The notes beneath the pieces were generated by a model. The model saw only the letters and a list, made by a program, of their open reading frames with translations. It made no database searches and was not told the DNA's origin. A stretch of 64,000 nt of DNA from JBHGAV01 sp041946685 (GTDB lineage Bacteria > Acidobacteriota > Terriglobia > Bryobacterales > Bryobacteraceae): the NCBI GenBank assembly GCA_041946685.1, contig JBHGAV010000003.1:53859-117858 (forward strand). The letters run 5' to 3'. The position numbers and the translations under genes were made by a program. Shown in pieces: positions 1 to 8,640 of the stretch (positions within the stretch are counted from its first letter, which is position 1; each line of letters opens with the position of its first letter).

Positions 1-2
1 GC

Positions 3-527
3 GTGGTGAACGCGGATATCGGGCTCGCGCTGCCGGATTTCCGCTCCGCCGAGCGCACCTTCCAGCTCCTGACCCAGGTGGCCGGGCGCGCCGGCCGCGG
101 CAACGTCCCGGGGATCGTGTTGGTTCAGACCAATGCACCCGACCACTACGCCGTGCGGTTTGCCGCCGCGCAGGATTACCCGCGTTTTTACGAGAAGGAG
201 CTTCAGTTCCGCAGGGCCATGCGCTATCCGCCGTTCAGTGTCCTGGCCAACATACTGGTGCGGGACGAGAACCAGGAAAAAGCCCTCTGCATGAGTTCCC
301 AGATCGGGAGCCTGATGAATCCTCCCCCGGAAGGACTGCGGCCGCTCGGACCCGCGGAAGCTCCGGTGGCCCGCGTGCAGAAGGAGTTCCGCTACCAGCT
401 CCTGTTGAAAGCCGCCGGCCGGAAGGTGCTGGCTTCGGCGCTCGAGCGCGTCCGTAGCTTTGCGCTAGAGTCCCGGTGGCCTCCGACGGCGCTGGTAATC
501 GACGTGGACCCCTTGAGTCTCATGTGA
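3..527 (+). CDS. priA: Primosomal protein N' (PriA helicase), C-terminal part, truncated by window start
   Basis: This is the 3' end of a gene entering from outside the window; about 174 C-terminal residues are visible. The first residues carry the conserved helicase C-terminal segment around NADIGLALPDF and ERTFQLLTQVAGRAGR (helicase motifs V/VI), followed by YPPFSVLANILV and the C-terminal PriA domain with GPAEAPVARV and RYQLLLKA. PriA is the DNA helicase that restarts stalled replication forks and loads the primosome. The apparent GTG start at position 3 is only the window edge and not a real start. The gene ends 7 bp before the next ORF on the same strand, so the two may be co-transcribed. 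Confidence 0.95.
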   Translation: MVNADIGLALPDFRSAERTFQLLTQVAGRAGRGNVPGIVLVQTNAPDHYAVRFAAAQDYPRFYEKELQFRRAMRYPPFSVLANILVRDENQEKALCMSSQIGSLMNPPPEGLRPLGPAEAPVARVQKEFRYQLLLKAAGRKVLASALERVRSFALESRWPPTALVIDVDPLSLM

Positions 528-534
528 CGACGCC

Positions 535-1320
535 ATGACCGCCGCCGACGCCGTGCAGGAAAACCTGGTCGAGTTCTTCCGGCACTTCGCCCGCGTTCGC
601 GGCACGGGACAAACAGAGGAACTCGACGGCGTCTCCATCGCAGCCTCGGGAATCGCGTTCCACATGTTCAACGCGGCGTTCCTCTCCGCGCCCGTGACCG
701 GGGGCGAGGAGGACCTGGCGTGCCGGATCGACCTGGCAGCCACCCGCTTGGGAAGCGGGGGCGGCCGATGGGCCTTCTGGGCCTGTGAAGAGAGGCTCCG
801 CGAATGCATCTCGTTCAAGGCTTCCAGGGTCTTCCGGCGCCGGGGCCTGACACCGGCGCTGCGTCACCCCGGAATGGTCTCGGAGCGGCTGGCGCCTGCG
901 CGGCGGAGGCTGCCTGACCTGGAGATCCGGCCGGTTCAGGACCGGCCGAGCCGGGCCGTCTTCGCTCACATCAACGCCGTCGCCTTCCATATCCCCTACG
1001 AGTGGTGTCTCCAGTTGTACGATTTGGAGGCTTTGTGGGGCGGAGCTTTCGTGGGACACGTGGGCTACTCCGGCGGCGAGCCGGTTTCCACGGTGGCGAC
1101 TCTGGCGGCTGCCGGCGCCATCGGGATCTACGCCGTCGCGACACTGCCGGCGTATGAGCACAGGGGCTTCGCTGAAGCCATGACCCGTTACGGGTTGGCT
1201 CTTGCTCAGGAGCAGTCCGGGATCAGGCGATCCATCCTCCAGGCGACGTCCGCCGGCCTTCCGCTCTACCACCGCATGGGGTACGACGTAGTCACCCACT
1301 TCACTGTCTTCAGCGCCTGA
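535..1320 (+). CDS. GNAT-family N-acetyltransferase
   Basis: A 261-residue protein. The C-terminal half fits the GNAT acyl-CoA-binding fold: a segment VSTVATLAAAGAIGIYAVATLP followed by YEHRGFAEAMTRYGLALAQ (acetyl-CoA pyrophosphate-binding loop and helix) and the terminal strand LYHRMGYDVVTHFTVF, typical of GNAT C-termini. The N-terminal half resembles no domain I can name and may be a degenerate second GNAT repeat. The substrate cannot be predicted. The ATG lies 7 bp after the priA stop. Confidence 0.75.
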   Translation: MTAADAVQENLVEFFRHFARVRGTGQTEELDGVSIAASGIAFHMFNAAFLSAPVTGGEEDLACRIDLAATRLGSGGGRWAFWACEERLRECISFKASRVFRRRGLTPALRHPGMVSERLAPARRRLPDLEIRPVQDRPSRAVFAHINAVAFHIPYEWCLQLYDLEALWGGAFVGHVGYSGGEPVSTVATLAAAGAIGIYAVATLPAYEHRGFAEAMTRYGLALAQEQSGIRRSILQATSAGLPLYHRMGYDVVTHFTVFSA

Positions 1321-1323
1321 CCC

Positions 1324-2328
1324 CTACATTTCCGTCAGAGCGGCAACCAGCGCTCCTTTGGCCGTCGTGTTGAGCGGTTCGGCCGCCAGGCGAACCTCCG
1401 AGATTTGAACGGGCAACGCCTTTTCTCGAAGCTCTTTCTCGAACCGTTCCCGAAAACCTCCGGCCAGCACACTCCCCCCGCTGAGCACGATCGGAACCGG
1501 GCGCCCGATCTTGGGCACGTTGCGCGTGTCCGAGAACGCTTTGTGCAGGCCTTCGATCAGGGCGTGGATCATCTCCTGGTAGTAGATGCTCAGGGCCTGC
1601 TGGACCTTGTCGGCGTAGTGGCCGTTGAAGCCGAAGGAGGTCTCCTTCACGATGCGAATTCGCGTCGCCACCTCGTTGGTTACTGTGGCCGCCGACGAAT
1701 CCACGTAGTCGCCGGCCTTGGGCACGCTGAAACTGAACAGAGGCGCGGACAGGTAGGCCAGCGCCACGTTGCACAACCCGCCGCCGCAACTGATACCGAT
1801 ACCGGTGTAGTTGCTATCCTCCAACTCCGAATAGATCACGGCCATGCCCTCGTTCACGCTGCGGGCTTCGTGGCCCAACTCGCCCAGCATCTCACCCAGC
1901 ACGGCTTCATGGTATGTGACCTGGCTCTCGCAGCCGAGCGGAGGCGCCGGAACGCTGTAGCACACCCGCAACGCTGCTCCTCCCGCGTCTTCCACTACGG
2001 CCTCGAAGATGTGGCGGATCAGATCGAGACTCTGCGGTTCGCCGGGATTCAGCATTCCACCGCTCATCGGCCGGCGGGCTTCCAGATGAAACAGATCGGC
2101 AAAGCGCTCCGACTCGTTGCCGTAGATGAGGATCTCGGAATCCTTGACGAGATGCAGAATGCCTTCCTTCTTCAGCGTGAGTGCCGTCATCTTGGTGTGC
2201 GGGACGGCAACAAAAGCATTCAGATGCGAGCGAAACACGTATTCCTGCTCCGGCCGGCTGGCCACGACGATGCGGCTTGTGCCCACGTCGAGTCCAATCG
2301 CGGCTCCCGGGGTTGCTTTGTTCTTCAT
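1324..2328 (-). CDS. Actin-fold ATPase (MreB/FtsA/Hsp70 superfamily), function unknown
   Basis: A 334-residue protein. The phosphate-1 loop is seen as GLDVGTSRIVVA near the N-terminus, the phosphate-2 region as GIGISCGGGLCNVAL around residue 170, and an adenosine motif as PIVLSGGSVLAGGF around residue 290. This spacing is that of actin-like ATPases and sugar kinases. The length matches MreB/ParM-type filaments rather than Hsp70. The open frame extends to 2598, but the ATG at 2328 is preferred because the extra 90 residues are an antisense-like, Arg-rich stretch and because this ATG overlaps the upstream amidase stop as ATGA, indicating translational coupling. A polymer-forming or regulatory role in cell-envelope work is inferred from the neighbour only. 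Confidence 0.75.
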   Translation of the reverse strand: MKNKATPGAAIGLDVGTSRIVVASRPEQEYVFRSHLNAFVAVPHTKMTALTLKKEGILHLVKDSEILIYGNESERFADLFHLEARRPMSGGMLNPGEPQSLDLIRHIFEAVVEDAGGAALRVCYSVPAPPLGCESQVTYHEAVLGEMLGELGHEARSVNEGMAVIYSELEDSNYTGIGISCGGGLCNVALAYLSAPLFSFSVPKAGDYVDSSAATVTNEVATRIRIVKETSFGFNGHYADKVQQALSIYYQEMIHALIEGLHKAFSDTRNVPKIGRPVPIVLSGGSVLAGGFRERFEKELREKALPVQISEVRLAAEPLNTTAKGALVAALTEM

Positions 2329-3467
2329 AGTTCTTTCTCCTTCTCCACTCCGGATCTTTCCAGCGCGGACAAGGCCGCGCGCCAGCGCAGCCTCAATAGA
2401 GTTCTGTATTCGGCGAGCGTCATCCGGCGCGCGAGCGCCTCCTTGCGCATCAACGTTTCGGCGACGAGCAATCCTCTCCCCACGCCGGTCTCTTCGAGCG
2501 GGCCGTCCACACTGAACCCGAATAGCAGCGCGCTCACAAGGGGCCGGCCGTAATTGTCCGGAAGTCCGACCGCCCGGTACGGGAAGTTGTCGGCCCAATC
2601 CGTGTGGTACCCCACGCGGCCGCTCCGCGGGTTCACGGAGACTTGCGCGTGCGTGACGCAGTTGGAGGCCGGGATGCCGTACTTGGCGCGCAGCATCTCC
2701 GTCAACACTCGGCCTGCATGGACCTGGGCGGTGTTCACCGTGGGCTGCCCGTCCTCGGCCCTGCTCTGCGCCTCGAACGCCACGCCCAGAAAACTCTCGT
2801 TCAGGTTCAGGTAGATCCGGTTGTCATCCGCCCACACCGACCAACCCGCGTGGTAGGCCGCATCGCTCTCCTGAACCACTCTGTGAACCCGGCCGAACCG
2901 GTCTATGACGAAGTGATAGGACCTGTTGTCGCGGACGTATTCCAGCAGGTACTTCCCCACCCTTCTCAGCGCCACCGTCTGCTCCGGCTCGAAGGCCAGC
3001 ATATGGCTTTCGGTGGTGTGAAAGACGATCCCGGCCGGCTCCCGTCGCACCTCTCCCTCCGGGACGTTGTCGGCGGCACGGGCAAGCGCCACGTAGCGGC
3101 GCGGGTGATTCGCGACCGCGTACTGGTTCTCGACGCGGAGACCGTTGCTGTAAATGTCGAAGCCCTGCGCCGTTTCGACCTGCCAGACGGTGGGCGGAGT
3201 ATTTACCCACTCCTCCGGCGTTGCCCGGATTTCCCTGGACACCGGCGCGGTGGTCTCGGAGTGGTAGCCCGCCGGCAATATCAGCGCCAGTGCCAACATG
3301 GCCATCGTCCGCGGCGACCGCTTGGACGGAACGGCAGGGGCAACCTCCACGCAGGGAAGGCCGCAAGCCGTCATCCGGCGCAGGTACCGCAGGCGCAGGA
3401 GCGGATCGCGAATCAGCCGTCCTCTGCCGTCGATCGCCTCCAACCGGGGCTGGTCAAGCGTGGGCAT
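2325..3467 (-). CDS. Peptidoglycan-recognition / N-acetylmuramoyl-L-alanine amidase-like protein with N-terminal membrane anchor
   Basis: About 380 residues if started at the internal ATG at 3467 (the frame opens at 3494). One hydrophobic segment near residue 60 (AMLALALILPAG) looks like a membrane anchor. The following domain is amidase_2/PGRP-like: a first ligand strand GIVFHTTESH, then SYHFVIDRFGRVHRVVQ, AYHAGWSVW and the second ligand region NCVTHAQVSVNP. These His residues would bind the zinc of an amidase cleaving the MurNAc-L-Ala bond. The protein is expected to act in the periplasm. Its TGA overlaps the ATG of the downstream actin-fold ATPase, so the two are translationally coupled. 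Confidence 0.8.
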   Translation of the reverse strand: MPTLDQPRLEAIDGRGRLIRDPLLRLRYLRRMTACGLPCVEVAPAVPSKRSPRTMAMLALALILPAGYHSETTAPVSREIRATPEEWVNTPPTVWQVETAQGFDIYSNGLRVENQYAVANHPRRYVALARAADNVPEGEVRREPAGIVFHTTESHMLAFEPEQTVALRRVGKYLLEYVRDNRSYHFVIDRFGRVHRVVQESDAAYHAGWSVWADDNRIYLNLNESFLGVAFEAQSRAEDGQPTVNTAQVHAGRVLTEMLRAKYGIPASNCVTHAQVSVNPRSGRVGYHTDWADNFPYRAVGLPDNYGRPLVSALLFGFSVDGPLEETGVGRGLLVAETLMRKEALARRMTLAEYRTLLRLRWRAALSALERSGVEKEKEL

Positions 3468-3651
3468 GAGCCGTTCTTCCGCATCTATCGGCACTTTCTT
3501 CGATAGGCAATACCCCCTACGAAGGTGCCGAAAGAGCCGTCGGCAAGGTCGGAGACCTACCCAACGAGCGGCGCAAGTGGTTGACGGAGCAAGAGCGGCA
3601 TGGCTGCGGCTTGCCCTGTGCAGGACATCAAGGGGCTTCTCAAGCAGCCTC
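3468..3651. other. Intergenic stretch between two minus-strand genes
   Basis: About 180 bp between the start of the amidase gene and the stop of the MutS-like gene. I see no convincing ORF, hairpin or RNA gene. The first 27 bp may belong to the amidase if the upstream start at 3494 is used. Confidence 0.4.
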
Positions 3652-5436
3652 TCACACGTCCAGGCCGACCGAGCGCATCAGGTCCAGAGCGTTGCTGTGC
3701 TCGACGACGCCCGGGCGAAGCCGGTAATCGAACCGCATGCGCCCCTCCTCGATCTGATCCTGGAAATGCATGTTCACCGCGAGCGGAGCCAGTTCGTCCG
3801 CGATCTGAGCCAGCGCCAGATCGTGGGTGGTGAGTAGCCCTATCGCTGGGCGCGCCGCCAGCGCGCGAACAAGGCCCTGCGCCCCGATGCGGCGGTCGTG
3901 CGAATTGGTGCCGTGGAGAAGCTCGTCCAGGAGGAACAGGAGCGGGCGGTCCCGGCCAGCCATCTCCACAAGTTGCTTGAGCCGGGTGATTTCGGCGTAG
4001 AAGCGTGACGTCCCGCTTTGGAGCGAGTCGAGCGTTCGGATCGACGCGCCGACCGCCAGCCGCGAGATCCGCAGCCTGGTGGCGCGCACGGGCGCGCCGG
4101 CCATGGCAAGCACGGCATTCGTTCCGACAGCGCGAAGCAAGGTGCTCTTGCCCGACATGTTCGACCCACTCACGACCAGCACCCGCAAGCCGCCGTCCAG
4201 GCGCAGATCGTTTCGCACGCACCGAGCTTCCGGGATCAGAGGATGCCCCAGTTGTTCGGCTTCGAAGCACAGCGGGCGGTCAACAAACTCCGGAAACGGG
4301 TCCCGGGGATGCTCATGAGAATACCCGGCCAGCGACAGGAGAGCCTCTATCTCCCCCACGGCATCGAGCCACACTCTCAGGTGAGGGCCCGACGTGCGCC
4401 TCCAGGTCTCGATGGCGAAGACGATGTGGACGGTCCAGAGCAGCACGGGATCGATGACGCGCAGCGCCAGGTTGTCGCGCGAATCCAGCAGCTCCAGCAG
4501 CCTGTAGAGCCGGGCTATGCGGCGGGAGGGCGGGTGACCCTGGACGATCAATGCCGACCGGAGCTCCGCCAGCCGCCGCGAGGAGAAATCCCGCCGCTCC
4601 AGCACAACCAGCACCTGGGAAAGCAGCCTCAAATCGTGGCTGGGGCCTTCTACCGCCTCGATCATGTGCGCGATGTCCCCGCGAATGCGGTAAGTGAACA
4701 CGCGCGCTGCGACGAACACGGCGACGAACGGCGCGGCCATCCCAAAGAAGATCCACCACGCCAGCGTGCCTACCCCAAGCAGCGACAGCGCGCCTGCCAC
4801 CAGCCACCGGCCTCGCGAAGCAAGCCGCGGAGGCTCCTCGCCCCAAGCCGCCAGGGCCTCGGGGTTCACTCCAACCCGGATATCCTCTCCCAGCACCGCG
4901 AGTTGCTCCCGCAGGTCGAGATCCGGCGCAAGCTCGCGGACGGCCTCGTGGCGCGTTTCCAGATCCGCCGGCTCGGAAGGCGAGAGCAGCCAGCGAGCCA
5001 GCGTCGCCTCGCCCCCGCGCGTTCGTGCGGTCGAAAGATACTCGAAGAGCGAGCCCTGGCCAAACAGGTCCAGATCCCTCGCATACGGGTGCTCGGGATC
5101 CAGGAACCGGTCTCCCGCTTCGCCCTTCCCCGCCCAGCGGTCCTCGACGCGGTCCAGTACGTGTTCATAGAAGCGCGCCACGCGCCCGGATCGTGCGCGC
5201 CGCCTCAGCGCGCGCTCGTGGACGACCCCCAGCGTCACCATCGCCACGATGGGAACCAGGAGCCAGAGGACCGAAAACAGCTTCCAGGCCAGAGCCAGAA
5301 GCGCCGCCACAATGATCGAAGATGCCAGGCCGATCTGAGCGTTGCCGATCGCGATGTGCAGGCGCTCAAGCCGGTTCAGCGCCAGCCGGTACCCTTGGAG
5401 CCGCTGCTGGTAATGACGGGCTGCGTCGGAGTCCAA
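3652..5436 (-). CDS. Membrane-anchored MutS-family (domain V) ATPase
   Basis: About 594 residues from a TTG at 5436; the frame is open to 5571 but overlaps the preceding gene, so the start is uncertain. The C-terminal third is a MutS ATPase domain: Walker A GSNMSGKSTLLRA, signature region around SIRTLDSLQSGTSRFYAE, Walker B LLFLLDELLHGTNSHDR and H-loop LLTTHDLAL. The mismatch-binding domain I of MutS is absent. Instead there are two hydrophobic blocks, near residues 35-75 (IIVAALLALAWKLFSVLWLL) and near 215-250 (WWIFFGMAAPFVAVFVAA). This architecture is found in MutS-related membrane proteins of unknown role. DNA mismatch repair is therefore not assumed. Confidence 0.8.
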   Translation of the reverse strand: MDSDAARHYQQRLQGYRLALNRLERLHIAIGNAQIGLASSIIVAALLALAWKLFSVLWLLVPIVAMVTLGVVHERALRRRARSGRVARFYEHVLDRVEDRWAGKGEAGDRFLDPEHPYARDLDLFGQGSLFEYLSTARTRGGEATLARWLLSPSEPADLETRHEAVRELAPDLDLREQLAVLGEDIRVGVNPEALAAWGEEPPRLASRGRWLVAGALSLLGVGTLAWWIFFGMAAPFVAVFVAARVFTYRIRGDIAHMIEAVEGPSHDLRLLSQVLVVLERRDFSSRRLAELRSALIVQGHPPSRRIARLYRLLELLDSRDNLALRVIDPVLLWTVHIVFAIETWRRTSGPHLRVWLDAVGEIEALLSLAGYSHEHPRDPFPEFVDRPLCFEAEQLGHPLIPEARCVRNDLRLDGGLRVLVVSGSNMSGKSTLLRAVGTNAVLAMAGAPVRATRLRISRLAVGASIRTLDSLQSGTSRFYAEITRLKQLVEMAGRDRPLLFLLDELLHGTNSHDRRIGAQGLVRALAARPAIGLLTTHDLALAQIADELAPLAVNMHFQDQIEEGRMRFDYRLRPGVVEHSNALDLMRSVGLDV

Positions 5437-5441
5437 CGGTG

Positions 5442-7559
5442 TCAGGCCCTCTTGAGCGCTTCGAGGATGCGTGCGGGCGTCATCGGCAATTGGATGAGCC
5501 TGATCCCAGCCGCATCGTAGATGGCGTTGGCAATGACGGCGCCCATGGTGACGATGGGCGGCTCGCCGCAACTTTGCGCGGCCAGGTCCGGGTTATCGAT
5601 CAGGACCGTCTCGATCCTGGGCAGCCAGGAGAAGCGCGGCAGCTCGTAGGTATCGAAGTTCTTGTCCAGAACCTCGCCGTCCTTGAATCGCGCCTCTTCG
5701 GTGAGCGCGTAGCCGAGCCCCATGGCGATGGAGCCCTCCATCTGCTGGCGAGTTCCGTCCGGGCTCACGACGACACCCTCGTCCATGGCGCACACCACGC
5801 GGCGGACCTGGACATGACCGGTCTTCCTATCCACCGAAAGCTCGGCCATCGTGGCGACATAGGTCCCCGCGTAGATGGCGCACGCCACGCCGACACCCCG
5901 TCCGCTCGGGGCCTTCGCCGGCTTCCAGCCGAACTGCTTGGCGGCGGCGTCGAGCACGCGCAGCATGCGCCGATCGGTGAGGTTGTTTCGGCGAAACTCG
6001 ACCGGGTCCGCGCCGGCCTTCGCCGCCATGACGTCGATGTGCGATTCACGGCCGAAGGTGTTCGAGTTAACCGAAGGCGCGCGCCAGGGCCCGACGGAGA
6101 ACGGATGCATCCCGGGAGGATTTCCTCCCTGCCATCCGCCCGCGGAAGTCGTGCGGTGATGGGCAACGTTGTAGAACTGCTCCGCGTTGCGGTCCCCCGC
6201 CCCGACGACTCTGAAGTCCCAGAAGACGATCTTGCCCGCGGCGTCCAGTCCCGATCGAATCCGGATGACCGCTGCGGGCCGGAAGGTGTCATAGAAGAAC
6301 TCCTCGGCGCGGTCCCAGACCACCCGGACCGGCTTCCCGGTCAGTTTCGCCAGCCGCGCGGCTTCGACCGCCTGCGGCGCGCCGCTCTTGCCGCCGAAGC
6401 CGGCTCCAACGTAAGGGGTGATGATCCGGACGTTCTCCTGGGAAAAGCCCAGGGCCATGGCCACTGCCGGTTTCACGGAGAACGGCGCCTGGGTGGAAGC
6501 CCAGACGGTGGCCCTGCCGTTCTCGATCGACGCTACGGCGGAGTGGGTCTCAATGGTGGCGTGCGAGACGTAGCTGTTCAGGTACGTCTGGTCTAAGACG
6601 GTGGCCGCCAGCTTCTCTCCCTCCGCAAGACTGCCGCCTTCCGACACCAGCCTCGGCTGCGGAGCGGTCTTGAGCAGATGGTCGAAGATCGTCTTGTCAT
6701 CGACGGACGGCTGAGGCCGGACGAACTGCGCCTTGACGAGAGCCAGAGCCTTGTCGGCGACGTCGCGGCGCTCGTGAAGCACGGCGATCAGGTCGCCGTC
6801 GCGAACGACCGTCACGCCGGGCACTTTCTCGGCGGCGCTGGTGTCGAGATCCTTCAGCGTCGCACCGTGGGCCGGCGGACGGAGGATTCGCGCATGCAGC
6901 GCGCCCGCGGGGACGATGTCCCCGGCGTACTTCGCCCTTCCAGTGACCTTCTCCAGCGCATCCTTGCGCCGGGGAGACTGCCCAATGACGCGGAACGACT
7001 TCACCGGCTTGACGGGCACCTTCGCCAGATGCCGCTCAATGCGCTTTCCCCGAACCAGTTGCGCATAGGTGACGCTCTTGCCTCCGGAGGCAGTGTCGGT
7101 GACGACCCCGCCTTTCACCTGGAGCCGGTCGGCCGGCGCCTGTAGCTGCTCGGCCGCCATCTGTAACAGAACCGCCCTGGCCTCGGCGCCGGCGGCTCGC
7201 AGCACGGGGCCGAACTGCCAGATGTTCAGCGAGCCGAACGTGCCGATGTCCCAGGGGCACAGGTCAGTGTCGCCCATCGTCATGTCGACCGAGTCGAGGG
7301 CGACGTCCAACTCCTCGGCCAGGAGCTGCGCGAGCGAGGTCATGGCGCCCTGTCCCAGCTCGACCTTGCCGACGAAACAGCCGACCCTGCCGTCGGCGTT
7401 GATGCGGAGGTAGGCGTTGAAGTCGGTCGGGTAGGCCATCCTCGCGGGCAGCCGTTCCGGCTCCTGAAACGCTTCGAGAGGTCCGGTGTGGAAGAACACG
7501 AACAGGCCCGGCCCCGCCAAGCCTAGGAAGTCGCGCCGCTGCATTTTGTTGGTTGCCAT
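5442..7559 (-). CDS. Molybdenum hydroxylase large subunit (isoquinoline 1-oxidoreductase beta / aldehyde oxidase type), Tat-exported
   Basis: A 705-residue protein starting at the ATG at 7559, which overlaps the stop of the [2Fe-2S] subunit by one base (TGATG). The N-terminus MQRRDFLGLAGPGLFVFF is a Tat signal. Molybdopterin-binding segments are visible: LGQGAMTSLAQLLAEEL, GRAKYAGDI, YVGAGFGGKSGA and the C-terminal GEPPIVTMGAVIANAI, whose Glu is the catalytic base in the xanthine dehydrogenase family. With the adjacent small subunit it should oxidise an aldehyde or N-heterocycle in the periplasm. The substrate is not predictable. xdhC and mocA at 9.6-11 kb are expected maturation partners. 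Confidence 0.9.
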   Translation of the reverse strand: MATNKMQRRDFLGLAGPGLFVFFHTGPLEAFQEPERLPARMAYPTDFNAYLRINADGRVGCFVGKVELGQGAMTSLAQLLAEELDVALDSVDMTMGDTDLCPWDIGTFGSLNIWQFGPVLRAAGAEARAVLLQMAAEQLQAPADRLQVKGGVVTDTASGGKSVTYAQLVRGKRIERHLAKVPVKPVKSFRVIGQSPRRKDALEKVTGRAKYAGDIVPAGALHARILRPPAHGATLKDLDTSAAEKVPGVTVVRDGDLIAVLHERRDVADKALALVKAQFVRPQPSVDDKTIFDHLLKTAPQPRLVSEGGSLAEGEKLAATVLDQTYLNSYVSHATIETHSAVASIENGRATVWASTQAPFSVKPAVAMALGFSQENVRIITPYVGAGFGGKSGAPQAVEAARLAKLTGKPVRVVWDRAEEFFYDTFRPAAVIRIRSGLDAAGKIVFWDFRVVGAGDRNAEQFYNVAHHRTTSAGGWQGGNPPGMHPFSVGPWRAPSVNSNTFGRESHIDVMAAKAGADPVEFRRNNLTDRRMLRVLDAAAKQFGWKPAKAPSGRGVGVACAIYAGTYVATMAELSVDRKTGHVQVRRVVCAMDEGVVVSPDGTRQQMEGSIAMGLGYALTEEARFKDGEVLDKNFDTYELPRFSWLPRIETVLIDNPDLAAQSCGEPPIVTMGAVIANAIYDAAGIRLIQLPMTPARILEALKRA

Positions 7560-8035
7560 CACGCACCCGCCTTTCTCGTCCCGGCGGCTTCTTCGACCGC
7601 GTCCAAAACGCGAACGTGCGAGCCGCAGCGGCACAGGTGATCATCCAAATGCCGGGTGATCTGCTCGCGCGTGGGCCGTGGCGTTTTCAGCAGGAGGGCA
7701 TAGGCGTCCATGATGATCCCCGGCGTGCAGTAGCCGCACTGAAACGCGTGGTGTTTCAGAAAGGCGTCCTGAAGTGGGTGGAGCCGTTGGCCCTGGCTCA
7801 GGCCCTCGATGGTGAGAACCTGCCTGCCCGCGACGTCCCGGATCGGAGTCGCGCAGGACCGGACGGCTTCCCTGTCCACGAGGACCGTGCACGCGCCGCA
7901 CAGGGCTTCGCCGCAGCCGAACTTCGTTCCGGTGAGACCCAGATCTTCGCGCAAGACCCACAAGAGCATGCGCTCGTCGTCGGTCGTCACGCGCGCCGGC
8001 TTGCCGTTAAGAGTGAAGGTGATTGTGCGCTCCAT
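7559..8035 (-). CDS. [2Fe-2S] subunit of molybdenum hydroxylase (IorA/CoxS type)
   Basis: A 158-residue protein with the two expected cluster domains. The N-terminal plant-type [2Fe-2S] site is CGEALCGACTVLVD (with the further Cys in RSCATPI). The C-terminal helical [2Fe-2S] domain has CGYCTPGIIM and LCRCGSH. It passes electrons from the molybdenum centre. It has no signal peptide, so it is probably co-exported with the Tat-bearing large subunit encoded directly downstream. The gene lies 9 bp after the ThuA-like gene. Confidence 0.92.
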   Translation of the reverse strand: MERTITFTLNGKPARVTTDDERMLLWVLREDLGLTGTKFGCGEALCGACTVLVDREAVRSCATPIRDVAGRQVLTIEGLSQGQRLHPLQDAFLKHHAFQCGYCTPGIIMDAYALLLKTPRPTREQITRHLDDHLCRCGSHVRVLDAVEEAAGTRKAGA

Positions 8036-8044
8036 AAGACTCCC

Positions 8045-8533
8045 TCAGTAGCTCCCTTTGATATGGTCTTCCGGACCCATGGGCCCTTTTAGCGCCCAAT
8101 GGGCGGAACGCCACAAGATTTTCTTGTAGGATTCCACCATGTAAAGCGTTGGAATATGGCCGGGGAGCAGCACCACCGCCCGGCCTTTACCCTCTTCGCG
8201 ACACCAGCCGCCGACGGCGTCCACCTTCTCCTCCTCGCCGCTGGTCCTGAAGAGCAGAGTGCTCTGGCCCGGCTTCAGCTCGGCGTTGAATATCTCGTCA
8301 TCCCCGATGTCGAAAGGCTTGGGCCTCTGGGTGATAGGGTGGCTCAGGTTGAGCTGGTGGATGTGGGCGGGCTGCACCTTGGTGTGCATGATCGGGTTGT
8401 GCCAGTAATCGCCCACGAGAAACAGGACCCGCGCCTCCCCAGGCTGCTCCACCGGAACTGCCATCAGGGGAGCGACGGCGGCGAGCCCCGTCTTGAGTGC
8501 GGCGCGCCTGGAAGAGCGAAATGCGGCGGCCAT
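8045..8533 (-). CDS. ThuA-like domain protein, Tat signal, apparently internally shortened
   Basis: A 162-residue protein from the ATG at 8533, with a GGAGG site 12 nt upstream. The N-terminus SRRAALKTGLAAVAPLMA looks like a Tat signal. The remainder matches the ends of ThuA-like (trehalose-utilisation, glutamine-amidotransferase-fold) domains: an initial strand VLFLVGDYWHN, then the late segments SHPITQRPKPFDIGDDEIF and GKGRAVVLLPGHIPTLYMVE, ending in WRSAHWALKG. ThuA domains are usually 200-250 residues, and the middle part between the first strand and the HPIT segment is missing. It may be a decayed gene or a short variant. The frame remains open far upstream, but that part is antisense to aroE. 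Confidence 0.6.
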   Translation of the reverse strand: MAAAFRSSRRAALKTGLAAVAPLMAVPVEQPGEARVLFLVGDYWHNPIMHTKVQPAHIHQLNLSHPITQRPKPFDIGDDEIFNAELKPGQSTLLFRTSGEEEKVDAVGGWCREEGKGRAVVLLPGHIPTLYMVESYKKILWRSAHWALKGPMGPEDHIKGSY

Positions 8534-8640
8534 CGGTTGCCACCTCCTGCTGGGATCGATTGTACAGCCGATTCTCAAGGCTTGGGCCACGAAAAGGCCT
8601 TCGCTCAGGCCGGGGACCGGCGCCGCGAGAGGCGCGGAGG

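Noticed and set aside
1405..2553. Long plus-strand ORF of 382 codons
   Set aside because: Exactly antisense to the actin-fold ATPase gene; no family motifs and a His/Arg/Gln-rich composition typical of a high-GC shadow frame.
4018..6596. Two long plus-strand ORFs (500 and 424 codons)
   Set aside because: Antisense to the MutS-like and Mo-hydroxylase genes, whose motifs are unambiguous.
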